Shown: positions 26,843-36,427, numbered from the stretch's first letter. The stretch is DNA of 64,000 nt from Ditibartonella apis (GCF_001952075.1 NZ_LXYU01000001.1:916732-980731), one strand, 5' to 3'. Notes: a model not told the origin generated them from the sequence alone. Translations and numbers: made by a program.

Positions 26843-27673
26843 TTAAAAATCGGTTGAAGCGGCAAGTTGTTCTTGCCCTTTGAAGTCTTCAAGCCGCTTT
26901 TTTAAAACCTCGATGGTGGTTTTTAAAGCACCTGAACCGAGCACCATACGTAATGGTGCGGGCGTTCTATCAACACTTTCGATAATGCGGGCGGCCATGC
27001 GTTCGGGATCCCCCGCGGCCAAACCGTTTTTCCGATCAAGTATTTTCTGGAAAGCATGGGCGGGCGTGTTGTCATAAGCTTTTATAGGCTTTGCAATTTT
27101 TGCGCTTTTATAGCGGAATTCGGTTCTTGCCCCACCGGGTTCGACAATCGTCACGCCAATATTGAATGGCGCCATTTCTTGTGAAAGCGAGTCACAAAAT
27201 CCTTCTATGCCCCATTTTGTCGCGTGATAAAGCGAATTTCCGGCAAAAGCGACTTCACCTCCATAGGAGGAAATCTGGATGATACGCCCATGTTGCTTTT
27301 TCCTCATAATGGGCAAGAAGGCGCGAATGAAGTCGATCGAACCGGTGAGATTGGTTGCGATAATATCGTCAATTTCTTTATCCGACAATTCTTCGGCAGC
27401 TCCGAACAATCCATATCCGGCATTGCTGACAATCACATCGATTGTTGAAAACAATTCTTCGGCTTTTTGCCCAAGTTGTTTCACAGCTTTCCCGTCTCTC
27501 ATATCGACAATTGCGACATTAAAATTATCAGGATAGCGGACAATCAAGTCTTCAACAGGTTGAGTTTTGCGCACAGTTCCCAATACGTTATCGCCGCGGC
27601 TTAAAACCTGTTTGATCATTTCATAGCCGAAACCGCTTGAAACACCGGTTATCACCCAGTTGCGTTTGACCAT
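26843..27673 (-). CDS. Short-chain dehydrogenase/reductase (classical SDR)
   Basis: 276-aa NAD(P)-dependent oxidoreductase. The cofactor motif TGVSSGFG lies at about residues 8-15, followed by NAG in VIVSNAGYGLFG, the Ser of QISSYGGEVAF, and the catalytic YHATK (Tyr-x3-Lys) near residue 147. ATG 27673 is chosen because homologues start just before the nucleotide-binding strand; an upstream frame adds 11 residues. A LysR gene lies behind it on the same strand. The substrate is unknown. Confidence 0.88.
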   Translation of the reverse strand: MVKRNWVITGVSSGFGYEMIKQVLSRGDNVLGTVRKTQPVEDLIVRYPDNFNVAIVDMRDGKAVKQLGQKAEELFSTIDVIVSNAGYGLFGAAEELSDKEIDDIIATNLTGSIDFIRAFLPIMRKKQHGRIIQISSYGGEVAFAGNSLYHATKWGIEGFCDSLSQEMAPFNIGVTIVEPGGARTEFRYKSAKIAKPIKAYDNTPAHAFQKILDRKNGLAAGDPERMAARIIESVDRTPAPLRMVLGSGALKTTIEVLKKRLEDFKGQEQLAASTDF

Positions 27674-28084
27674 CTTTTGAAACCCTTTGACAAGATGCAT
27701 TTTCAAATGCGTACAGTCTTTTATCGACTATGCGCGGCTACTTATTATGAGCGAGATTAATCCGAAAAGCACTTTTTCCGAAAGCGGGCGCAAGAAACTA
27801 GACTTTATGCAAAATTTTCATAGAACAAGCTGATTTGCCAATTTTTGGCCCTCGAAGTTTACCGGTCAAAAAAATAGTTTAAGTCGTCAATATAAAAAAA
27901 GAATCTCAGGCGGAGGTGGTAGAAATATCAGGGAAACAGGAAAACAAATCTGCAACAATGCAACACTGGGAGGTTTAGCGGACAGGATGAAAAACGCGAT
28001 GGAAAAAACCGGAATCGCGCATGGAACGAACCTTTTTAGAGGCCTTCTCGGAAATTGAAATTCAAAATGTGTGGGCGCATAATC
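27674..28084. other. Spacer between LysR gene and SDR
   Basis: About 410 bp, presumably with the SDR promoter. No gene or clear repeat seen. Confidence 0.4.
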
Positions 28085-28981
28085 TTATAAAGCTTTATAG
28101 CGCAAACAATCGATAACCAGTTGAAAAGCAGCGGTGTGTTGGCGCCGTGTTGGATAATAGAGATAATATCCCGGAAAAGGTGGGCAATAATTTTCAAGAA
28201 TGCGTTTAAGCCGACCGCTTGCTACCCGTTCGACCACAGCGTCTTCGGTTGTATAGGCAATGCCGAAACCGGCTTCGGCAGCATCCAATGCCTGATCGAT
28301 TGTGTTGAAGCTCAATTGCCCTTCGACCCTTATTTTACATTCATGGCCATTTTCTTCAAATTCCCACACGTAAAAACCGCCGGATGTTGGCAATCGAAGA
28401 TTGATGCACTGATGTTCAAGAAGATCACGCGGCGTTTCGGGGACAGGATGTTTTTCAAGATATTGTGGTGAGGCGACAGCTGCCATGCGGAGATCCGGCC
28501 CGATTTTTAGCGCGATCATGTCCTTTTCGACCTGTTCACCAAGCCGCACACCGGCGTCGAAACGTTCGGCCACAATGTCGGTCAAGGCATAATCAATCGA
28601 AATTTCGAGATGAATATCGGGATATTTTGCAAGAAGCGGGTAAAGCTTGGGCCATAAAATGGCTTTTGCCGCATAATCGGGCGCGGTTATGCGGATTGTG
28701 CCGGATGGGTGGTCGACTGTCTCACAAAGGTTTTTAAGCTCGCTTTCCATCTCCACAAGATGGGGCGTGTAAAGTTCCAAAAGCCGTTCGCCGATATCGG
28801 TTGGAGCAACCGAACGTGTGGTGCGGCGCAACAATTGTAAATGGAGACGTTCTTCCAGATTTTTTATCGAATGGCTCAAAGCCGATTGGGATATGTTGAG
28901 CTTCCGGGCTGCCTTGGTAAAGCTTTTTTCTTCGGCAACAACCATAAAGGCCATAAGATCGGCGATATTTTCTCGAAGCAT
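28085..28981 (-). CDS. LysR-family regulator (CrgA/AaeR-like subgroup)
   Basis: 298-aa regulator. The helix-turn-helix is FMVVAEEKSFTKAARKLNISQSALSHSIKNLEERL (about residues 12-46); the effector domain contains GTIRITAPDYAAKAILWPKL and the typical FDAGVRLGEQVEKDMIALKIGPDLRMAAVASPQYL. ATG 28981 follows AAGGGCGCACCT. The neighbouring SDR on the same strand, 410 bases downstream, is a common target type for this subgroup, but control is inferred. Confidence 0.88.
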   Translation of the reverse strand: MLRENIADLMAFMVVAEEKSFTKAARKLNISQSALSHSIKNLEERLHLQLLRRTTRSVAPTDIGERLLELYTPHLVEMESELKNLCETVDHPSGTIRITAPDYAAKAILWPKLYPLLAKYPDIHLEISIDYALTDIVAERFDAGVRLGEQVEKDMIALKIGPDLRMAAVASPQYLEKHPVPETPRDLLEHQCINLRLPTSGGFYVWEFEENGHECKIRVEGQLSFNTIDQALDAAEAGFGIAYTTEDAVVERVASGRLKRILENYCPPFPGYYLYYPTRRQHTAAFQLVIDCLRYKAL

Positions 28982-29388
28982 AGGTGCGCCCTTTATTATC
29001 ATGATAAAACGGGTCTGGCATGATTAACACATTGAGCTACTCCGTTTCGACAAAAGCAACATCCATATTTGCCTTGAAGCCGTTCCGGAAGCAATGCTGA
29101 ACAGTTTGAATAAAACAGAATATATAAAGGACAAAGGCAAAATAGAAGTGAAAACCATTGTCACATTATCCTGCAATGAGAGGCGATATTCTATAAAGCA
29201 ATGTGACATTCAATTTTTCATGCCGCAAATAATACGCATAGAATAACGGGTTGCGAAAATAACCGGCACTTGCGCGCAAAAACACGGTGAAGAATGCCGG
29301 TGTGAGATACACGACTTGAAATCACGAGCTGACATACACGCAGCAAGAGATAAGCCAAAGATAACAACGGAACGGAGAGAAGAGGGAG
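28982..29388. other. Spacer between GntR gene and LysR gene
   Basis: About 400 bp with no open frame of note. It presumably holds the LysR promoter. The sequence near 29300-29345 repeats short ACACG units without clear order. Confidence 0.35.
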
Positions 29389-30045
29389 TTATTTTTGCAG
29401 TGCTCTATAGGCTCTGACAATCAACCTTTCGGATTGTTTGAGATAGGCCTTGAGAAGGCGTGCTGCTTTTTTCGGCTTTTCTTTTTTTAAGCTTTCGACG
29501 ATATCGCGGTTCATGGTGATAAAAGGCTGATGGAGCGATTGTAAATCGGTAACCAGACCGAAGATTAGCCGCAACTCGATTGTGATTTCGGAAAATAACC
29601 GGTCAAGCCGCGGACTGTTGCCAAGGCTTACCAGCAATTGGTGAAATTCCATATCGGCAGTGCCGACATCCTGCCATTTTTCTTCTTCACAAAGTTTTTC
29701 TGCTTTTTCAACCACCTTGTCCATCAAAACGACAGAGGGATGAGGAAAATTTATGTTGCGCACCGCGCCCACTTCGATAATGCGGCGCGCATTGTAAACA
29801 TCGATAATTGTATTGAAGTCGGGAACTGTTACAAAAACACCGCGATTGGCACGATATTCGACAAGTCCGTTTTTGGTGAGTATCCGGAATGCTTCCCGCA
29901 ATGTATTCCGTGAAACCGACAATTTTTTTGCAAGCATTGCTTCGCTTAAATGCTCGCCCGGATGATATTGGCCATTGATAATGCCTGTTTCAATCGCTTT
30001 GACTGTTTGGTCTGTAAGCGATATTTCGTCTTTGCCGGTTTTCAT
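29389..30045 (-). CDS. GntR-family regulator with FCD domain, probable pxp regulator
   Basis: 218-aa FadR-type regulator. The winged helix (residues about 5-70) includes LSVSRNTLREAFRILTKNGLVEYRANRGVFV; the C-terminal helical FCD domain contains the metal-ligand pattern DMEFHQLLVSLGNSPRLDRLF. ATG 30045 is chosen for its GGAAGGATT ribosome site rather than a GTG four codons upstream. It is divergent from pxpA, and the shared promoter contains nested palindromes ending in ATTGTT-c-AACAAT, which fits FadR-subgroup operators. Likely represses the 5-oxoproline operon; 5-oxoproline as effector is inference. Confidence 0.9.
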   Translation of the reverse strand: MKTGKDEISLTDQTVKAIETGIINGQYHPGEHLSEAMLAKKLSVSRNTLREAFRILTKNGLVEYRANRGVFVTVPDFNTIIDVYNARRIIEVGAVRNINFPHPSVVLMDKVVEKAEKLCEEEKWQDVGTADMEFHQLLVSLGNSPRLDRLFSEITIELRLIFGLVTDLQSLHQPFITMNRDIVESLKKEKPKKAARLLKAYLKQSERLIVRAYRALQK

Positions 30046-30202
30046 AATCCTTCCCACTCCTCAATTTTTAACCGAGCGCAAGCGCTCGCGCAAAGTCTTG
30101 AATTGAAATGCATAAAACCTGATAGCAAAATCGCAATCCTCCCGTTTAAATATCCTCCAAATATATTTACAAGTTTATTTGAGAAAGAACATGATTGCAA
30201 TG

Positions 30203-30233
30203 TCTAACAATCAAAGTTAGATTGTTCAACAAT
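30203..30233. promoter_or_regulatory. Nested palindromes, candidate GntR operator for pxp
   Basis: Three overlapping inverted repeats: TCTAAC/GTTAGA (30203-30221), AACAATC/GATTGTT (30206-30226) and the compact ATTGTT-c-AACAAT (30221-30233). They lie 44-74 bases upstream of the pxpA ATG in the divergent promoter shared with the GntR gene. The compact 13-bp palindrome matches the TTGT-n3-ACAA form common in FCD-type GntR sites. Confidence 0.55.
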
Positions 30234-30276
30234 ATAAAATAAACAAAAATCTATATTCTGCAAAAGGGAGGTTAGA

Positions 30277-31038
30277 ATGAAATCAATTGATTTGAACAGC
30301 GATCTTGGTGAAAGTTTTGGTCCCTGGAAAATGGGCGAAGATAGCGAAATGTTGTCTATTGTTACCAGTGCCAATGTCGCTTGTGGTTTTCATGCTGGCG
30401 ACCCTGCCGGAATGTTGCGCACACTCGAGGCAGCCAAGAAGAATAATGTGCGCGTTGGTGCCCATATCGGCTATCGTGACCTTGTGGGCTTCGGACGCCG
30501 CAATATGGACCCGACCGATAGTGAATTGACGGGCGACGCCATTTATCAGATCGGGGCGCTCATGGGGCTTGCCAAAGCGGCAGGAACCAAAGTTTCATAT
30601 GTAAAGCCGCATGGCGCGCTCTATAATACAATTGCCCATGATATGCGTCAGGCGAAAGCCGTTATCAATGCGATCAAAGCGGTTGAGCAGTCGCTGGTAT
30701 TGATGGCATTGGCGGGCTCGGACATTATTCCTTTTGCGCGTGAAGCCGGAGTTGTTGTGGTGGCAGAAGCTTTTGCCGACCGTGCCTATAAGAGTGATGG
30801 TACACTTTTATCCCGCCGCGAAAAAGGTGCTGTGCTGAGTGACCCCGCTAGCGTTGCCGAACGTATGGTGAAATTTGTCGAGACAGGAAAAATTACCGCG
30901 ATTGATGGCAAAGAGATTACCCTTGATGCACAGTCAATCTGCCTTCATGGCGACAGTCCGAGTGCCGTATTAATGGCCAAAGCTGTCAAAGCCGGTCTTG
31001 AAAAAGCCGGAGTTTCTTTAAAGCCATTTGTTGATTGA
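30277..31038 (+). CDS. pxpA: 5-oxoprolinase subunit PxpA (LamB/YcsF family)
   Basis: 253-aa subunit of the ATP-dependent 5-oxoprolinase PxpABC, which opens 5-oxoproline to glutamate. The family is unmistakable: [52 protein letters not shown] and [11 protein letters not shown]. The ATG follows AAGGGAGG. It is first in an operon with the PxpB-PxpC fusion (18-base gap) and a biotin carboxylase-BCCP protein. The homologue family hydrolyses activated cyclic amides. Confidence 0.95.
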   Translation: MKSIDLNSDLGESFGPWKMGEDSEMLSIVTSANVACGFHAGDPAGMLRTLEAAKKNNVRVGAHIGYRDLVGFGRRNMDPTDSELTGDAIYQIGALMGLAKAAGTKVSYVKPHGALYNTIAHDMRQAKAVINAIKAVEQSLVLMALAGSDIIPFAREAGVVVVAEAFADRAYKSDGTLLSRREKGAVLSDPASVAERMVKFVETGKITAIDGKEITLDAQSICLHGDSPSAVLMAKAVKAGLEKAGVSLKPFVD

Positions 31039-31055
31039 GGGGGTGTCTTTGTTCC

Positions 31056-32840
31056 ATGCGCTTTCTCGGTGTCAATAATTCGGCCTTTCTGATCGAGCTT
31101 GCCGATCTTGAAGAAACATTGGCTTTGTTTGACCGTTTGCAGCAAGAAATTCGGCGCGGAGAGAAAGATCTGCAAGATCAAGAAAAACTTCGAGCTATTG
31201 TCGAAATTATTCCGGCAGCGCGGACCTTGCTTATCAGATTTGATCCCTTGCTTGCCGATGAAAACACATTGGAGACAAAAATTGCGGGATTGAAACTTGA
31301 AAAAGGGCAACAAAAAAGCGGTAAACTTGTCGAAATACCGGTTGTCTATGACGGGGAAGATCTTGACGATGTTGCCGCTCTTTTAAAAATTGACCGTGAA
31401 GATGTTATCCGTCGTCATACAGAAAGCCATTATCAGGTTGCTTTTTGTGGTTTTGCTCCCGGTTTTGCCTATTTGACCGGCGGCGATCCCGTTTTTAATG
31501 TTCCAAGACGCGCATCACCACGAAAATCTATTCCCGCCGGTTCTGTTGCACTTGCAGGGAAATTCGGCGGTGTCTATCCGCAACCGAGCCCCGGTGGCTG
31601 GCAATTGATCGGGCGGACAGACGTTAAAATGTTTGATCTCGATCGCGACCCGCCTTCACTTTTAAAACCTGGTGACAGAGTGCATTTTGTCGATGTGACG
31701 AAAGACTATTCTGCACATTCCAAAGGGACGACAAGCCTTTCTTTGTCACGAAATGACGAGGCCGGTTTAGCAAAAACGTGTGATAAAACCGAAGCAACAG
31801 AAATCGGGAAAGCAACGGGCATCGGGAAAACGGGCAGTCATGACAACGCCGGAATTTCTGTCCCCGAAACGAGCTTAACGCCTGAAGAAGATGCGGTTTT
31901 CAAATTGGTAACTACATTGATGCCGGTGACGTTTCAGGATCGCGGGCGCTTGTTCCAATCCTCGCAAGGGCTTTCTCCTTCAGGGGCGCTTGACCAGAAA
32001 GCAATGGCCAATGCCAACCGGCTTGTCGGCAATCCGCGTGAACAACCGGTGCTGGAATTCACCTATGGAAATGCGCGTATGAAAGCATTGCAACCATCGG
32101 TTATTGCTTTTACCGGTGCTAACCTGCCGATTACCGTCAAATCGGCTAAAAGCACGGTTTTTGTTTTTGAAAAAAACACGCCCCTTGCCATTGATGAAGG
32201 CGATGAAATCATTCTCGGACGACCATTCACAGGCTTTCGCAGTTATATGGCTTTGCGTGGCGGTTTTAAAGTTGAACCGGTTTTAAAAAGTGCGTCTTTT
32301 GACAGTCTTTCCAATTTGGGGCCGAAACCGCTCGTGGCAGGTGACAAGGTCTTTATAGCCAATGATAGCCCTTTGCAGCCGGTTTTATTGTCGCTTGATG
32401 ATCCTTATTCCTTGCCGGAAGCAGGCGATAAAGTGGTGCTTGATGTGGTTATGGGGCCGCGTACCGATTGGTTTACAGAGCAATCAATTGCAATGTTTCT
32501 TGAAAAACCGTGGCAAGTAACGGCAGCTTCCAACAGAATTGGCATAAGATTACAAAGTGACGCCCGTCTCGAGCGCTCGCGAAGCGATGAATTGCCAAGT
32601 GAAGGCACGGTGACTGGCGCAATAGAAGTTCCTGCAAATGGCGAGCCGGTTTTGTTTTTGCGTGATCGGCCTGTTACCGGCGGTTATCCGGTCATTGCCA
32701 ATCTTATTGAAGATCAGATCGACCTTGCAGCACAAATTCCGATAGGGGCTTTTATCTGCTTTCGCGCCGTCAAAAATTTTTATGATAGCGAGCAGAAAAG
32801 CTTGAAGAGCGGTGCCAATAAAACTTCAACAACATCATGA
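31056..32840 (+). CDS. Fused 5-oxoprolinase subunits PxpB-PxpC (KipI-KipA, AHS1-AHS2)
   Basis: 594-aa fusion. Residues about 1-225 are the KipI/PxpB (AHS1) domain with YQVAFCGFAPGFAYLTGG, RRASPRKSIPAGSVALAG and YPQPSPGGWQLIGRT. Then comes a 60-residue low-complexity Lys/Gly/Thr linker. Residues about 285-590 are the KipA/PxpC (AHS2) domain with PVTFQDRGRLFQSSQGLSPSGALD. These domains together equal the carboxyltransferase half of urea carboxylase. The ATG at 31056 follows GAGGGGGTG; a TTG overlapping the pxpA stop is less likely. With PxpA it should form 5-oxoprolinase; with the following BC-BCCP gene it could instead be a biotin-dependent carboxylase. The order B-C in one chain is known from other bacteria. 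Confidence 0.9.
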   Translation: MRFLGVNNSAFLIELADLEETLALFDRLQQEIRRGEKDLQDQEKLRAIVEIIPAARTLLIRFDPLLADENTLETKIAGLKLEKGQQKSGKLVEIPVVYDGEDLDDVAALLKIDREDVIRRHTESHYQVAFCGFAPGFAYLTGGDPVFNVPRRASPRKSIPAGSVALAGKFGGVYPQPSPGGWQLIGRTDVKMFDLDRDPPSLLKPGDRVHFVDVTKDYSAHSKGTTSLSLSRNDEAGLAKTCDKTEATEIGKATGIGKTGSHDNAGISVPETSLTPEEDAVFKLVTTLMPVTFQDRGRLFQSSQGLSPSGALDQKAMANANRLVGNPREQPVLEFTYGNARMKALQPSVIAFTGANLPITVKSAKSTVFVFEKNTPLAIDEGDEIILGRPFTGFRSYMALRGGFKVEPVLKSASFDSLSNLGPKPLVAGDKVFIANDSPLQPVLLSLDDPYSLPEAGDKVVLDVVMGPRTDWFTEQSIAMFLEKPWQVTAASNRIGIRLQSDARLERSRSDELPSEGTVTGAIEVPANGEPVLFLRDRPVTGGYPVIANLIEDQIDLAAQIPIGAFICFRAVKNFYDSEQKSLKSGANKTSTTS

Positions 32841-32954
32841 AATCCTATGGAAATAGCAAGAACCGGAAAACATAAAGGCGAAACACCGGCTTTGCGAAAA
32901 ACAAGAGACAGGCTCGGTCAGAAAAATTATAAATTTACAGTAATGGGGACGTCC

Positions 32955-34703
32955 ATGAAAAAAATATTGATTGCCAATCGTGGAGAAATTGCATTGCGCA
33001 TTGTTCGTGCGGCACGCGATTACGGTGTATCTTCGGTTGCAATTTATGCCGATATCGACAGTTCGGCACCTTTTGTCAAAGAAGCAGACGAGGCTTTTTG
33101 TCTTAAGAGTGACAGGCCGGAAGAAACCTATCTTGATGGTAACAAGATTACTGAAATTGCCAAACGTTCGGGGGCTGATGCCATTCATCCAGGCTATGGC
33201 TTTTTGTCGGAAAGTGCCGAATTTGCGAAAGCCGTGATTGATGCCGGTCTCATCTGGATTGGGCCTGATCCGGAGGTAATTGATCTTTTGGGCGACAAGC
33301 TCAAAGCCCGCGCAGTTGCAAAAGAGGTAGGCGCGCCGCTTGTTGCCGGTAGCAACGGTATGATTACAAGTGGCAAGGATGTTATCGCATTTGCCGAAAA
33401 ATATGGCTTTCCCGTTGCAATCAAGGCCGCGCATGGCGGCGGCGGGCGCGGCATGAAGGTCGTATGGAAACGGGAAGAGGCTGAAGAGCTTTTCCAGTCG
33501 GCTGTTCGTGAAGCGGTTCAGGCTTTTGGCCGTGGCGAATGTTATGTCGAACAATTTCTTGACCGTCCCCGCCATGTGGAAGCGCAGGTAATTGCCGACA
33601 AAATGGGACATGTTGTGGTGCTTGGCACGCGTGATTGCTCATTGCAAAGGCGCAACCAGAAACTTGTCGAGGAAGCGCCGGCACCGTTTATTTCAGAGGC
33701 AGTTGAAAAACGTTTGAAGGAAGCAGCTACGAATATTTGTCGCCACGTCAATTATAGCGGCGTCGGGACGGTCGAATTCCTGTTGGGGCGCAATGATGTT
33801 GTTTCGTTTCTCGAAGTCAATACGAGGTTGCAGGTCGAACATCCGGTGACAGAAGAAACAAGCGGGCTTGATGTGGTGGTTGAACAATTCCGTATTGCCG
33901 ACGGTTTGCCTTTGACAATTGATAAAACGCCGTCACCTATCGGCCATGCCATTGAATTTCGCATCAATGCCGAGGATGTCGGACGCGGATTTTTGCCGTG
34001 TCCGGGAAAAATTACAAAGTTTTCGCCTCCCTCAGGCCCGGGTGTGCGGCTTGATAGTGGCGTTCGAGAAGGCGATGTAGTAGCCCCGCAATTTGACTCG
34101 ATGATTGCAAAATTGATCATTACCGGAAGAACCCGCGAAGAAGCGTTAAAGCGTGCAGCACGGGCTTTGAAAGAATTTGAAATTGAAGGTGTTGCAACGG
34201 TTTTGCCGTTTGACCGGCTTGTTGTTCAACATCCTGATTTTATTGGAGAAAACGGCTTTAAAGTTTATACACGCTGGATCGAAAACGATTTTGCCGAAAA
34301 ATTGGCTATGGAAAGCAGAGCCGATAAAATTGAGCCGCAAATCGAGCGTTTCGATATTGAAATCGACGGAAAGCGGGTGGAACTCGGTTTGCCCTTCCGG
34401 TTTTTGAAATTGCTTGAAGGGGCAGGAAACGCAGCAAATAGTGCACAAAATCCGCATTCCGATGATGGGAAACAAGTGAAGGCCGATAAGGGCGCTGGTG
34501 ATATTGCTGCACCAATTCCCGGAACAATCAAGGCTTGGCTCAAAAAGCAAGGCGAAAAAATAGAAGAAGGCGCAACGGTTGCGGTGATGGAAGCCATGAA
34601 AATGGAGACTGAAATTAAAGCCGAAACAAGTGGAACACTGGAAATCGTGAAACCGGAAGGCAGTATCACCAATGTCGGGGAAGTGATTGCCCGTATCCGC
34701 TAG
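32955..34703 (+). CDS. Biotin carboxylase-BCCP fusion (carboxylase alpha subunit)
   Basis: 582-aa cytosolic protein. Residues 1-445 form a biotin carboxylase with KILIANRGEIALRI, the ATP-grasp Gly-loop KAAHGGGGRGMKVV, and EVNTRLQVEHPVTE. After a short Ala/Asn/Lys-rich linker, the last 70 residues form a biotinyl domain with VMEAMKMETEIKAE, whose central Lys is the biotin site. ATG 32955 is chosen because GGGGACG precedes it and homologues begin MKKILIANRG. A MGTSM start four codons upstream is possible. It lies 114 bases behind the PxpBC fusion and ends in a terminator, so it belongs to the pxp operon. No separate beta subunit is nearby, so the AHS1-AHS2 protein is the natural partner. Confidence 0.9.
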   Translation: MKKILIANRGEIALRIVRAARDYGVSSVAIYADIDSSAPFVKEADEAFCLKSDRPEETYLDGNKITEIAKRSGADAIHPGYGFLSESAEFAKAVIDAGLIWIGPDPEVIDLLGDKLKARAVAKEVGAPLVAGSNGMITSGKDVIAFAEKYGFPVAIKAAHGGGGRGMKVVWKREEAEELFQSAVREAVQAFGRGECYVEQFLDRPRHVEAQVIADKMGHVVVLGTRDCSLQRRNQKLVEEAPAPFISEAVEKRLKEAATNICRHVNYSGVGTVEFLLGRNDVVSFLEVNTRLQVEHPVTEETSGLDVVVEQFRIADGLPLTIDKTPSPIGHAIEFRINAEDVGRGFLPCPGKITKFSPPSGPGVRLDSGVREGDVVAPQFDSMIAKLIITGRTREEALKRAARALKEFEIEGVATVLPFDRLVVQHPDFIGENGFKVYTRWIENDFAEKLAMESRADKIEPQIERFDIEIDGKRVELGLPFRFLKLLEGAGNAANSAQNPHSDDGKQVKADKGAGDIAAPIPGTIKAWLKKQGEKIEEGATVAVMEAMKMETEIKAETSGTLEIVKPEGSITNVGEVIARIR

Positions 34704-34818
34704 GAATCGCAACCTTTAAAAAATCGGTACTCGGAATTTAAAACCGTTTTTAAAACGGAGAAGCCAAGAACGGGAAAACTGCCGGTTTGGTAGTTAGGAC
34801 AAGCGTGCCGAGAGAAAG

Positions 34819-34850
34819 ACCAGCCTATAGAAAAAGGCTGGTTTTCTTTA
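34819..34850 (+). terminator. Terminator of the pxp operon
   Basis: ACCAGCC-tatagaaaaa-GGCTGGT followed by TTTCTTT, 115 bases after the BC-BCCP stop. It closes the pxpA-pxpBC-BC/BCCP operon. Confidence 0.75.
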
Positions 34851-34969
34851 AGAATGATGATTGTTACAAAATCGAACAATGTTGCCGAAATTTCGGGTGT
34901 CCATCCACACCATGATGTGTTTCGTGAGCATTAGTTACAAGTGCGAACGAAGCCCGAATATCGGCCTGC

Positions 34970-35263
34970 TTGCGCTTGAATAAATCAAAATTTCATGCCC
35001 GTTTTGCAGTTTTAACCTTTGCTGTTGTCAGCAACAGTGCGGTTTCCGATTTTGACCTTTCGGCGACGGAAGTCGCCCGTGCAAAGACTGCTCATTCGAG
35101 AAAGTTAATCATTCTTGCCGATCATTCAAAATTTTCCAAGCCGGAGCCATCCGCGGTTGCACCTATGGAAGATATTGATTATCTCGTAACTGATAAAAAG
35201 CCCGATATGATGTCGGATGAAAATTATAACAGTTTGGCGGCAAAGTTCTTGTGCGGCTCTTGA
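34970..35263 (+). pseudogene. Remnant of a DeoR-family regulator (C-terminal sensor domain)
   Basis: About 97 codons of open frame lack an ATG start and a ribosome site. The stretch SDFDLSATEVARAKTAHSRK, then LIILADHSKFSKPEPSAVAPMEDIDYLVTD, matches the end of the DeoR-C sensor domain (the ADHSKFxR...D.LVTD block). The helix-turn-helix and most of the sugar-binding domain are missing. It lies between the pxp terminator and the P1 peptidase gene. The remnant points to a deletion or decay event here; a short functional protein is unlikely. Confidence 0.55.
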
Positions 35264-35365
35264 TCCTTGTTGCCAAAACCGAATTGTTGTTTTGGCGTTC
35301 TTCGGGAACATTGTCGTTTCCGAAACCTTCACCAACAATGCAGGAAAGAGTTGGAAAGGTTACCC

Positions 35366-36427
35366 GTGTCACCTAAAAATAATTGTTCTAACCCTTTGCC
35401 GGAACATTATGTGACCCGTTATTATAAAAGTGGTCCGCTCAATGCGCTCACAGATGTTGCCGGTGTCAAAGTAGGCCATGTGACGATCAAGGAGGGGGAC
35501 GCAATCCGCACCGGCGTCACAGCAATTGTGCCGCATTCCGACAATATTTTCCAAAACAAAATACCGGCGGGTTTTAGTGCATTTAACGGTTATGGAAAAT
35601 TTGCAGGCTCTGTTCAGGTGGAAGAACTTGGAGAGCTTGAAACACCGATATTGCTCACCAATACGCTTGCAACCGGTCGCGCGATTGAAGCACTGATCTA
35701 TTACACTTTGCATGAAAAGGGCAATGAATACGTAACATCCATCAATGCTGTTGTCGGTGAAACCAATGATTCACGGCTGAATAATATCCGTCTTTTGCGC
35801 CCGAGCTTTGATGAAATGCTCGAAGCTTTGAAAATTGCACGCCCCGGCCGGTTTGAAGAGGGGGCAGTGGGTGCTGGTACCGGCACAGTGGCCTTCGGTC
35901 TTAAAGGCGGTATCGGCACGGCCTCGCGCCTCGTAAAAATGGACGACAAAACCTATACAATCGGTATCCTTGTGCAGTCGAATTTTGGCGGGCATCTTGG
36001 AATTCTCGAAAAAAGCGACATAAATCACCCCGTACCGAGTGCGGATAAAGACGGGTCGATTATGATGATTGTTGCAACCGATGCGCCCCTTTGCCCAAGA
36101 CAATTGAAACGGCTTGCCAACCGGACATTCGGCGGGCTTGCCAAAAGTGGAGCAGCTTTGAGCAATGGCTCGGGCGATTTTGCACTTGCCTTTTCGACGG
36201 CAAAAGAACTTCGTCATAGGGAAGAAGAATCGCATTTGGTTGATGTTCCCCATATTGACGATCGCGCTCTTTCGCCCATGTTCGAGGCGGTCATAGAAGC
36301 AACCGAAGAAAGCATTTTACGGTCTTTATGGATGGCTGAAGATATGTCGGGCGTGAATGCCGCAACCATGAAACCTTCGCATTTTACCTCGCTTGCCACA
36401 CTTATCAACAGTGCCGCAACAGACTGA
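35366..36427 (+). CDS. P1-family (DmpA/DmpA-like) N-terminal aminopeptidase
   Basis: 353-aa member of the self-processing P1 peptidase family (DmpA, beta-peptidyl aminopeptidase BapA), Ntn-type hydrolases that remove N-terminal, sometimes D- or beta-, amino acids. Visible family blocks: LTDVAGVKVGHVTI near the start, TGVTAIVPH, NAVVGETNDSRLNN, GAVGAGTGTVAFGLKGGIGTASR, and GAALSNGSGDFALAFST, the segment holding the autocleavage/nucleophile Ser. The GTG at 35366 follows GGAAAGG; no good upstream start exists. It lies between the pxp and gsi operons on the same strand and probably supplies or degrades small peptides taken up by Gsi. Confidence 0.87.
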   Translation: MSPKNNCSNPLPEHYVTRYYKSGPLNALTDVAGVKVGHVTIKEGDAIRTGVTAIVPHSDNIFQNKIPAGFSAFNGYGKFAGSVQVEELGELETPILLTNTLATGRAIEALIYYTLHEKGNEYVTSINAVVGETNDSRLNNIRLLRPSFDEMLEALKIARPGRFEEGAVGAGTGTVAFGLKGGIGTASRLVKMDDKTYTIGILVQSNFGGHLGILEKSDINHPVPSADKDGSIMMIVATDAPLCPRQLKRLANRTFGGLAKSGAALSNGSGDFALAFSTAKELRHREEESHLVDVPHIDDRALSPMFEAVIEATEESILRSLWMAEDMSGVNAATMKPSHFTSLATLINSAATD

